Source: Eubacterium sp. (GTDB taxonomy: Bacteria > Bacillota > Clostridia > Lachnospirales > Lachnospiraceae). From it: a stretch of DNA of 23,829 bases. Shown here in pieces: positions 7,736-15,500 of this stretch. Below the pieces are notes generated by a model. It had not been told where the DNA came from. It worked only from the letters and a program-made list of their open reading frames with translations, and ran no database searches. Positions within the stretch are counted from its first letter, which is position 1, and every line of letters starts with the position of its first letter. The stretch is taken from NCBI GenBank assembly GCA_003520145.1, contig DOVJ01000137.1, forward strand, positions 4,173 to 28,001. The letters are read 5' to 3'. A program made the translations under genes and the position numbers.

Positions 7736-9444
7736 TACTCTTGCCCCTCCTTCAGATATACATTCTCAATATCATCCAGATATTCCTTTTTATGTTCAAG
7801 AATATATGACTTTTTATTGTTTGACTTCTCCTGTGTTACTACTATTTTCTCTGCCCTTGAGTATACTTCTGTAATGAATGTTTCTAACTGTTTATACTCT
7901 ATTCCCGTTACACAAAGACTTCTTCTTTGATTGTGAAGCAGATCTGTTATTGCTTCATATACCGTCAGTTTTATGTAGAGTATATCAGGATAATCATATT
8001 GGTCTATGTCATCAATACATACTTTTAAAGAATTCAAAAGGTTAACATAGGTCTCCTTATTGGGTTCCTTTGTATTTCTATTGTTGGCAACATACTCCTT
8101 ATAGAATTCACATATTGAATAGTAGCTGTTTGCCAGGGCCTTATTCTCATAGGTATTTGGTGCATTTTCTACAATGTGTGCGAAGAACGGCTCTGCTTTC
8201 AAGGTTCTGGCCTTCATTGACGATTTTTCTTCATCATACAGATAAAAGTATGTTATTCCCAATTCGTAATTAAGCTTTGCTACATCTAGTCCCGTTTTGT
8301 CATACTCAGACTCATTGTTTACACTGAAGGCATCATTGTAGTAGCTCATTATCTGCTTACTCTGTTCTTCATTGAAGGTGCCATTATCTGAATAGGCATC
8401 CAATAGCTTTATATAGGCTTCTGTTCTGTATGGATATAGTTTTATTGCTTCGCAATAGACATTGACCTTCTCTGTGTAATTGGTTGAGGTACTTATGGAT
8501 ATCATCTTTGTGTAATTCTTTTTATTTTCATTGACTGACATCACATTAAAAAGTACACCCAATACAAGACTTGTAACCGTTATACTTGCAGTTGCTACAA
8601 AGGAAGCTAGTTTTTTCTTCTGAGCCTTCCTATACACATTATCCATCTTCGCATAATGTTCCAAAGCATACATCAACTCATCACAGCTTTGATATCTGTC
8701 ATCAGGATTTATCTGTGTACACTTTTGAATAATTGCTTCAAGTCCAGATGACAATGCAGGATTCCACTGCCTTATTGGCAATATCTCGTATGGCGGCTCA
8801 CATGGATCCTGACCTGTTACTAGATGGTACAAGGTTACTCCTAGTCCATATATATCTGTCCTTGCATCTGTCTGTCCCATCTTGCCGAATTGTTCAGGTG
8901 CCGCATATCCTTTTGTTCCAAGATTTACTGTATCAGATGTGTTTTGTATCTTATACTCTCTTGCTATTCCAAAATCTATGAGTTTTAGTCCGCCTTCAGG
9001 TTTTAGCATTATGTTGGCAGGCTTCATATCGCGATATATTATCGGTGGATTTTGTGAATGTAGATATAATAGGGCCGCGCATAACTGTTTTGCCCAATCT
9101 ATGACTACTTCTTGAGATTGTGCACCATTGACCTTCAAAATCTTATCCAATGACTCACCTTCTATATAATCCATTACTACATATATGGTTTTTCCATTAT
9201 CTATGATATCTACGATTCTTGGAAGAGCTGGATGATCAAGCCTTTTCATAAGGTTGGCTTCTGCAAGTAAGCTTTGAATCACAACCGTATTTTTTGCATC
9301 ATTGGCAAGTTTTCTGATTTCTTTAACTGCCCACTGTTTATTGAGTCGTTTGTCCATCGCAAGATATACAACAGACATTCCGCCTCTTCCAATCTCGCGG
9401 AATATTTCGTATTTGTTATCTATTATTTCTCCACGGGTTGCCAT
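7735..9444 (-). CDS. Transmembrane Ser/Thr protein kinase with helical extracellular domain (EssB-like layout)
   Basis: The 569-aa protein has a complete Hanks-type kinase domain at residues ~10-265: glycine loop GRGGMSV (19-25), Lys41 in AVKEI, Glu62, catalytic loop YRDMKPAN (Asp139, Lys141, Asn144), DFG at 157-159 and APE at 182-184. A single membrane helix follows at ~279-303. The ~265-residue outer part is mostly helical and TPR-like (for example TEAYIKLLDAYSDNG), with no PASTA domains. The likely role is phosphorylating threonines in the FHA protein, the small membrane protein or secretion components. EssB/YukC of Firmicutes T7SS has the same order (kinase fold, one helix, helical outer domain) but is catalytically dead, so this gene may fill that position. 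GAGGAG precedes the ATG; the gap to the phosphatase gene is seven bases. Confidence 0.92.
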   Translation of the reverse strand: MATRGEIIDNKYEIFREIGRGGMSVVYLAMDKRLNKQWAVKEIRKLANDAKNTVVIQSLLAEANLMKRLDHPALPRIVDIIDNGKTIYVVMDYIEGESLDKILKVNGAQSQEVVIDWAKQLCAALLYLHSQNPPIIYRDMKPANIMLKPEGGLKLIDFGIAREYKIQNTSDTVNLGTKGYAAPEQFGKMGQTDARTDIYGLGVTLYHLVTGQDPCEPPYEILPIRQWNPALSSGLEAIIQKCTQINPDDRYQSCDELMYALEHYAKMDNVYRKAQKKKLASFVATASITVTSLVLGVLFNVMSVNENKKNYTKMISISTSTNYTEKVNVYCEAIKLYPYRTEAYIKLLDAYSDNGTFNEEQSKQIMSYYNDAFSVNNESEYDKTGLDVAKLNYELGITYFYLYDEEKSSMKARTLKAEPFFAHIVENAPNTYENKALANSYYSICEFYKEYVANNRNTKEPNKETYVNLLNSLKVCIDDIDQYDYPDILYIKLTVYEAITDLLHNQRRSLCVTGIEYKQLETFITEVYSRAEKIVVTQEKSNNKKSYILEHKKEYLDDIENVYLKEGQE

Positions 9445-9451
9445 ATGCTCC

Positions 9452-10222
9452 TCATATAAGCTTTATTGCCAAAGCTGATATATTATCCTTTTCATTTCTT
9501 TCTTTATTGAGATTAATCAGATCTTGGAGTCTGTCGTTAATCTTTTCTTTACTGATCAATGCAGTATTTTGAAGATGTCTCGCTATTTCTTCATCGGTTA
9601 TCTCATGTACAAAGCCATCTGAACAAAGTAGTATTATATCCGAGTTCTGCAGTTTTCCCTTTACATATTCAGGGCTTATACTGTTATTCGCTCCTATGCA
9701 TTGAAGCAATACATTTTTCCTTGAATCTGTTTTTGCTGCCTCTGCAGTCATTCTTCCTGCTGCTATTTCTCTTGCAATCAAGGATTGATCATGAGTTAAT
9801 TGCTGGATATTATTATTTATCAGATATGCTCTTGAATCGCCAACATTGGCAATAAGATATTCTTCATTCTTTATCAATACTGCTACGCAGGTGGTTCCCA
9901 TCTTCTCGTTGCCATTTTCGCCATACATGACCAATTTGCGATTCAATTCCTTTAGAAGTCTATCCCAATTGTCTCTTACCAAATACCAGGAATTATTCTT
10001 ATCAATTATTTCTGGATATTCCTTTAAAAACCACTCAGACATCCGATTGATTACTGTTGTACTTGCGATTTCGCCACATTCCAATCCACCCATTCCGTCA
10101 CACAAAACCGCAAATGCTACCTCTTCATTACTGCATCTTGCAATCTTTACACTGAGTGCATCTTGATTGGTTTTTCGTTTTATTCCTATATCTGTTTTTG
10201 CCCCAATCAAATATTTCATCAT
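9452..10222 (-). CDS. PP2C-family Ser/Thr protein phosphatase (PrpC/Stp-like)
   Basis: The 256-aa cytosolic enzyme is the usual length for bacterial PP2C phosphatases. The metal-binding and catalytic motifs are in order: RKTNQD (Asp21), CDGMGG (Asp42-Gly43), GTT (109-111), NVGDSRAY (126-133), CSDGF (Asp202) and EKDNIS (Asp246-Asn247). It is expected to remove phosphate from Ser/Thr in a Mn/Mg-dependent way and to oppose the kinase encoded immediately downstream. It sits nine bases after the FHA gene. Two adjacent ATG codons (ATGATG) follow the AAGAGG site; the first is annotated, so the true N-terminus could be one residue shorter. Confidence 0.93.
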   Translation of the reverse strand: MMKYLIGAKTDIGIKRKTNQDALSVKIARCSNEEVAFAVLCDGMGGLECGEIASTTVINRMSEWFLKEYPEIIDKNNSWYLVRDNWDRLLKELNRKLVMYGENGNEKMGTTCVAVLIKNEEYLIANVGDSRAYLINNNIQQLTHDQSLIAREIAAGRMTAEAAKTDSRKNVLLQCIGANNSISPEYVKGKLQNSDIILLCSDGFVHEITDEEIARHLQNTALISKEKINDRLQDLINLNKERNEKDNISALAIKLI

Positions 10223-10231
10223 TGGCCTCTT

Positions 10232-11257
10232 TTATATTCCGAATTCAAATTCTTCATCTGCTAATTTTAGTATCTGACCCGGATTGATTTCTGTTTCTAT
10301 ATTGGCTTCAAGCCTTTTGTTATCTATATATGTTCCATTGGTTGATTCCATATCCATTACATAATAGCGATTATCTCTGACTATTATCTTCACATGGGTT
10401 CTACTTATTGATGTATTCTTATCAACTGTATAATCTGCCACTTTACTTTTTCCGATTATGAATTCTGATTTTTTTAGTTCAATGGTTTTTCCTGTTGATT
10501 TTCTCTTTAGTTTAGGATAGACGATATTCTCGCATTTTTCTTCCGATAATGCGATTGTTCCTTCTTCATTACCTAACAATACAGTCCCCTCTTCCTCATC
10601 TTCTTCGGATTGAGCTGGTTTATCTGTTCTACTAAAAAATCTGATATTTTCATTGTCGTTTTGATCTAAGACCTTGGATGTATGGGCAACTACCGGTTTT
10701 TTATCTTCTTCATTTTTCATTCTGTTTAACATACTTTCAAACTCAAACAATGAAAAAGTGACTGTTTCTTTGAAATACTTGATGTACTCCTTCACATAAC
10801 TGCAATCCTCATGCTGATTATATATTGTCTCATAAGGCAGTTTTGAAAAAAATGCTCCTAAGTCAAGTACTGCCATATAGTTAGTGATTGGCAGATACAA
10901 AAACTTTAACTGACGAGTATTGGGATTAACATATATTCTGTTTATATCCATTACTATCTTTTTAGTATACATAGTTTTTCCAGGGGTTGTATTAATCGTG
11001 TCTACTATCGATAGACACATCTGAATGAAGCCTGATTTATTCAGGACTTTTTTCAGGTATTCACTTAAAACAACCAACCCGGTTACATCATATCTTAATT
11101 CTGTATTACTTTTCTTCGTTCGTACTACAGGTAAGAAATCATCATAGATTTTATTTGAGAGAATATCAAGTTCTCTTTTGTTTATAATTTCGCTTTTTAT
11201 TAACTTTACATCAACATATGTATTATGTCGCTTCCTGACAACAACTATGTTACTCAT
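10232..11257 (-). CDS. FHA-domain protein with N-terminal domain and acidic phosphosite-like linker
   Basis: The 341-aa protein has three parts. Residues ~1-180 form a mixed alpha/beta domain of the kind that precedes FHA domains in Firmicutes proteins (DUF6382-like, from memory). Residues ~183-245 are a flexible acidic linker with EEEGTVLL (221-228, Thr225) and EEGTIAL (231-237, Thr234). Residues ~247-341 form an FHA domain with IIGKS, SISRTH (283-288) and STNGT (305-309), the phosphothreonine-binding signature. It probably reads phosphothreonine on partners, or on its own linker as in GarA/OdhI-type switches (inference). AGAGGATACA precedes the ATG, 14 bases after the third WXG100 gene. It lies between the secretion substrates and the phosphatase/kinase pair, which suggests it links the two. 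Confidence 0.88.
   Translation of the reverse strand: MSNIVVVRKRHNTYVDVKLIKSEIINKRELDILSNKIYDDFLPVVRTKKSNTELRYDVTGLVVLSEYLKKVLNKSGFIQMCLSIVDTINTTPGKTMYTKKIVMDINRIYVNPNTRQLKFLYLPITNYMAVLDLGAFFSKLPYETIYNQHEDCSYVKEYIKYFKETVTFSLFEFESMLNRMKNEEDKKPVVAHTSKVLDQNDNENIRFFSRTDKPAQSEEDEEEGTVLLGNEEGTIALSEEKCENIVYPKLKRKSTGKTIELKKSEFIIGKSKVADYTVDKNTSISRTHVKIIVRDNRYYVMDMESTNGTYIDNKRLEANIETEINPGQILKLADEEFEFGI
10544..10609 (-). other. Coding segment for the acidic Thr-x-Leu-Leu motif pair in the FHA protein
   Basis: Residues 217-238 contain two back-to-back copies of an acidic-Gly-Thr-hydrophobic motif (EEEGTVLL, EEGTIAL). The same pattern occurs twice in the small membrane protein tail (residues 96-113, DNA about 7397-7450). 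Candidate phosphothreonines are Thr225 and Thr234. Confidence 0.6.
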
Positions 11258-11271
11258 TGTATCCTCTAACT

Positions 11272-11592
11272 TTATATACCTGTACTAAGTTTTTTGCTCA
11301 CATCACCCGTTACATTACTTTGTGCCAATTCGTAGGCTCTGGCACTCTTTTGAAGATGTTCAGAATAATGTGCCATCTCTGCTTCTAAATTATCAAAATC
11401 ATCTCTAAACTGTTCGATTTGCTCAACAAATGCCTGATGATCCTTTCCTGCCCAATAGTCACTATCTGCTATTGAATGAACAAGATTAAAGACTGTTGTA
11501 TAATCATCATGATATTTTTTTGTGAATTCTCCTACTGTCTTAGAAGCCGCTTTCAATGCTTCTGAATTCACTCTGATTTTTCCTATTGCCAT
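11272..11592 (-). CDS. WXG100 family protein, third in the cluster
   Basis: The 106-aa protein is predicted to be two antiparallel helices with the W-x-G turn in DSDYWAGKD near residue 47, as in ESAT-6/EsxA-like T7SS substrates. It shares its N-terminus (GKI-V) and the C-terminal tail LSTGI with the WXG100 protein at 11970-12281, so those two look like paralogues. The tail has YELAQ rather than YxxxD/E. The start is supported by TAGGAGATCATA before the ATG. It is separated from the upstream WXG100 gene by a 59-base gap containing a strong hairpin. It is expected to be secreted through EssC as a dimer with one of its neighbours. Confidence 0.9.
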   Translation of the reverse strand: MAIGKIRVNSEALKAASKTVGEFTKKYHDDYTTVFNLVHSIADSDYWAGKDHQAFVEQIEQFRDDFDNLEAEMAHYSEHLQKSARAYELAQSNVTGDVSKKLSTGI

Positions 11593-11616
11593 TATGATCT
11601 CCTACTTTAATTTTTT

Positions 11617-11644
11617 CGTTGGTGTGCTTTGTGACACACCAACG
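11617..11644. promoter_or_regulatory. Strong intergenic hairpin between two WXG100 genes
   Basis: A perfect 10-bp inverted repeat (CGTTGGTGTG / CACACCAACG) surrounds an 8-base loop. On the sense (minus-strand) transcript it is followed by A residues, so it is not a normal intrinsic terminator in that direction. It could be an mRNA processing or stabilising element giving different levels of the flanking WXG100 genes. On the plus strand it is followed by TTTTTA and could terminate antisense transcription. The 28-base structure is clear; the function is inferred. Confidence 0.65.
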
Positions 11645-11651
11645 TTTTTAC

Positions 11652-11948
11652 TTATTCAAATGCTGCTGCATTTGTGTTGATTACTGATTCCGTCTGCTCA
11701 TAAGAATTTGCGGTATCATTCAAGAATTGAACGTATGATTCTATTATGTCATAATAATTCTGAAATTTAGAACTCATACCTTCTATCTTACTTCTGATTG
11801 TTGCGGATGAATCTGACTCCCACTCAGCCTCAAGGCTTGTGATTGTGTTGCGAATTACCTGCAAGTCCTCCTTAAGATTCTCGTTACAAGCATGGATTTC
11901 CCCCGCTTTACGCTTTACTTCATCAAAAGTAATTTTGATATCTGCCAT
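11652..11948 (-). CDS. WXG100 family protein, middle one, with YxxxE tail
   Basis: The 98-aa protein has the two-helix WXG100 layout with a relaxed turn motif, WESDS at residues ~43-47 (Ser in place of Gly). It is the only one of the three with a clear YxxxD/E secretion motif after helix 2 (YEQTE). It ends in ESVINTNAAAFE, resembling EsxA-type proteins. AAAGGAGATT precedes the ATG; the gap to the upstream WXG100 gene is 21 bases. It is a likely secreted partner of one or both WXG100 neighbours. Confidence 0.9.
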   Translation of the reverse strand: MADIKITFDEVKRKAGEIHACNENLKEDLQVIRNTITSLEAEWESDSSATIRSKIEGMSSKFQNYYDIIESYVQFLNDTANSYEQTESVINTNAAAFE

Positions 11949-11969
11949 TTCTAATCTCCTTTCTGAAAA

Positions 11970-12281
11970 CTACACACCCGTCGACAATGATTTCGCTTTT
12001 GCTTCGATTTCGCTTTGTGTTTCCCTGTACTTATTTGCTGAATCACTTAAAAATGTTGCATATTCAACCATAAGATTCCTCATGATTTCAAAATCATTAC
12101 GGAATTCATTGATCTGATTTGTATATGCCACATTATCAATTCCTGACCATACATTCTGAAGTTCTGTTACAAGATTGTACAATTTATCATATTCGCTCTT
12201 GTATTCAGATGCTTTGTCATTTACATCTCTTGATGCTGTCATAAGCTGCTCTGTGGAAACTACGATCTTACCCATTCCCAT
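11970..12281 (-). CDS. WXG100 family protein, first in the cluster
   Basis: The 103-aa protein has the WXG100 helical hairpin with NVWSGID near residue 45. The N-terminus (MGMGKIVVS) and C-terminus (LSTGV) match the third WXG100 protein. There is no strict YxxxD/E motif (YRETQ). AAAGGAGAAAGAAC precedes the ATG, 26 bases after the YukD-like gene. It is a likely T7SS substrate or structural partner. Confidence 0.9.
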   Translation of the reverse strand: MGMGKIVVSTEQLMTASRDVNDKASEYKSEYDKLYNLVTELQNVWSGIDNVAYTNQINEFRNDFEIMRNLMVEYATFLSDSANKYRETQSEIEAKAKSLSTGV

Positions 12282-12307
12282 GTTCTTTCTCCTTTCCGAT
12301 TTAATAT

Positions 12308-12559
12308 TTATATTAACATCAATTTTGAGCCGTTCCTTAACTTAAGCTCTTCAACTGATAGGTTAATATTAAAAACATGACCTGTATCCCGGTCGCACAA
12401 TACTGCGTCTTTTGAAGGGAGGTATATTCCTTCTGATAATTCTGATAACGCTGCAGAAACAAGAGTTGTTACTTCATACATTCTACTTTTTCTTGGTACC
12501 AAAATATCATATGTTTTTCCGGTTACAGGCAAATACACCTCTATCAAGATGTCTTCCAT
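12308..12559 (-). CDS. YukD/EsaB-like ubiquitin-fold protein of the T7SS
   Basis: The protein is 83 aa from the ATG at 12559. That start follows GGGAGGA at good spacing and one base after the essC stop (TAAGATG); a GTG at 12586 would overlap essC and lacks such a site. The sequence runs beta-turn-beta (ILIEVYLPVTGKTYDILVP), a helix (TTLVSAALSEL), then strands ending ELKLRNGSKLMLI, which matches the ubiquitin-like fold of YukD/EsaB. These small cytosolic proteins are regulatory or structural components of Firmicutes T7SS. Its direct coupling to essC supports the call, although sequence identity to YukD cannot be measured here. Confidence 0.8.
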   Translation of the reverse strand: MEDILIEVYLPVTGKTYDILVPRKSRMYEVTTLVSAALSELSEGIYLPSKDAVLCDRDTGHVFNINLSVEELKLRNGSKLMLI

Positions 12560-12560
12560 C

Positions 12561-15500
12561 TTACTCTTCCTCCCTGATATAGTCACTGGTGAGTACTTTT
12601 ATCGAACTTATTCGTCCCTTATTGATATAGTATCCAAATCCATCTGCTACCTCTTGATACAATGCAGATGTTACCTTGCCAATTTTAAGCACATATTGAG
12701 TTGATACACCATCTCCAATCCATACGCCCTGACCACTTTCTGAATATGTTCTAAACCACTTTACTCCGGAAAACTTATTGAATGCCATACTACTATCACA
12801 CAGGATTACGCTTGCTTTTTGCTTCTCACTTATTTTTTCAAGTGTAACATTGAATTTATCAAACGCATCGTCAGAAACAATTGATTTCATGGCATCAAGC
12901 GAATTAATGATATATACAACATTTTCTGCGTCATCAAGATTATTACTTGTCTTATATTTCTTGAATCTGTTAACCATTTCATTATAGAAATCAACTATAT
13001 ATTTTTCTGCATCGGTTGATTCGCAATAATCGTATTGTTTTTTATCATCTGCCGCAAAACTCTTATTGACATCAAGTACCTTTACCTTATATTGTCTATA
13101 AGAGAGTATTTCTGCAAGTCCCTGTGCAAATGCTGATGTCTTTTCTGCATCTTGTGCTGCTACAAAACTTACCAAGCTCGATAAAAGGTTTATACGAACT
13201 GCATGAAGGGTTTTACTCTCAACACCTATTGGTACATTTTCAAGTGTGAATACGTCATTAGTGAAAAATTCTCTGTTAACATATCGTGGAAGTACAGGTA
13301 TTTCAGATGCGCTATAATTATCGCGTTTCTTTGCATCTTCACAAAGTCTGATTATAGATTCTCTTATATTACCTTCTTCACTGATATATGCAGTTTGGAA
13401 TTCGTAAGTATGATCATTCTTCACTATGCCTCTGCCCTTGATATTGGATGGATATATTCCATCAACACCTCCACTAAATACTGTTGTATAGTCTGTTTTA
13501 TCATTGAGCTGCAATGCATATATCTGCTTAAAATTCTGTGCTATTCTATATCTCACTGAATTGGCATTATTTGATGTTATGACTAGATATATTCCGTATT
13601 TTATGCCCTCCCTTGATAGCAATGCCAATACATCTATACACTCTTCATACATCTCATTAAATGCAGTAAAGTTATTTATGACTAATAGAATATTTGGTAC
13701 TGTTTTTCCGGAATTAACAACATATGACTTATAATCACCGCCAAATTCACTAAAGAGTCTCTTGCGATTTTCCATCTCAGATTTTAGCATCTTTAAAAGA
13801 TTTATTATTCTCTCATATTCATTTGACAGTACTACTCCTCCGACCTGTGGTGCCTTTTCAAACACCTTTAATGTCTCTGCTCCAAAATCCAATGCATATA
13901 TATTTATGTTTTTGGCACTTCGAGTTCTTATAAGTTCGCAAAGCATTGTTGTCAGGAATGTCATTTTTCCCGATCCTGCCACTCCGTATATGATCACATT
14001 GCCCAGTGTACTGATTGGCAATGTCAGGATTTTCTGTGCCTGATTAGATGGATCATCAAGTTCTCCGATTACAGGCTCGATTATATATTCATCCTTATCT
14101 TTATAATCGTATTTTTCAATCAACTGTGAAATCCAAACTTTATCAGGTATCGGGTCAAGCCACAGTTGTCTGACACTAATATTCTCTTCCTTTGCAAGTT
14201 CAGAAAGATATTTTACTACAGCAACTATCTGCTTTGGCTGCTTTTCACTGTTATCGTCCTTCTTTGCTGGTTTTCCTTCTTTTACTACTCTGCCTATATG
14301 ATCAAGCACCTTTACACAGCCTTTTTCTCTTGACGAATTCTTTTTATTCTCATCATATGGTGCACCACACCATGCTGACTGACCAAGTGCAAATAACTCA
14401 TTGAAACCCACCTGTAGATAGAATCTTCCGGTATTGGATAGTTCTGCTGCATCAGGGCGCTTTATCATATCATTGCTGTCTGCCTTTTCTGATACTTTCA
14501 AACATACTCTGAATCTTGTGTTACTCCATATCTGATCGTCAACTACGCCATTTGGCTTCTGAGTAGCCAATATTAGATGCACACCAAGTGAACGACCAAT
14601 TCTTGCAGTTGATATTAATTGTTCCATAAATTCTGGTTGTTGTGCTTTTAACTCCGCAAACTCATCCGATATTATAAACAGATGTGGTACCGGCTCAGAT
14701 ACAATCTTTTCACGATACAATTTCTGATATCTGTAGATATCCATCGTTCCTTCATTAGATATTTTTCTTGCTTCGTTGAATATAGCCTGACGCCTTCTAA
14801 GTTCGCTTTGTATGGATATAAGTGATCTCTTTATAGCTGCTCCGTCAAGGTTAGTTATTGTTCCGGTCAAATGAGGCAATACTATACCTTTATCCTTATA
14901 TTCAAATGCTCCTGTCAAACCTCCGCCCTTGTAATCTATCAAGATAAAGGCTACCTCATCAGGATGATAGTTCACTGCCAAAGAAAGTATAAATGTGATG
15001 ATAAACTCACTCTTTCCTGAACCTGTCATACCTGCAACTAATCCATGAGGTCCCTGATATCGCTCGTGTAAATCCAAGGTGAATATCTCACCATCTGTAT
15101 CTATTCCCACCGGTGTTGACAAGGACTGACAAGGATTATTATCCTTCCATCTGACAAGGGGATTTAGATGCTCAATTTTTTCAACCCCGAACATATCAAG
15201 AAATGTATATACACTCGGAAGTTTAAACAATTGTTTTGATAAATCAAGGGCTGTATTGGCTTCTTTTATCGCAACATCCTCAACATCAAAATCATTGTCC
15301 AAATCAGGTTTAAAGACTATCCTATTTCCGCTTAGATTTTCCTTATCGTATATTCTTGCAGTTGTTTCAGCTACATCTATTACAACTGAACACTCCTTAG
15401 GCAATTTTATGACTGAATCACATACATTTACTATACTGAAGTATGTATCTTCTTTACATGTGAGAATATCATTGACTATATCGAGTTTGTCATTGACTTT

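Noticed and set aside
11611..11650. Intrinsic terminator inside the T7SS operon
   Set aside because: On the sense strand the hairpin is followed by A residues, and the next gene has its own ribosome binding site only, with no new promoter visible. It was kept as a hairpin of unknown role.
12560..12586. GTG start at 12586 for the YukD-like protein
   Set aside because: It overlaps essC and lacks a ribosome binding site, whereas GGGAGGA is well placed for the ATG at 12559.
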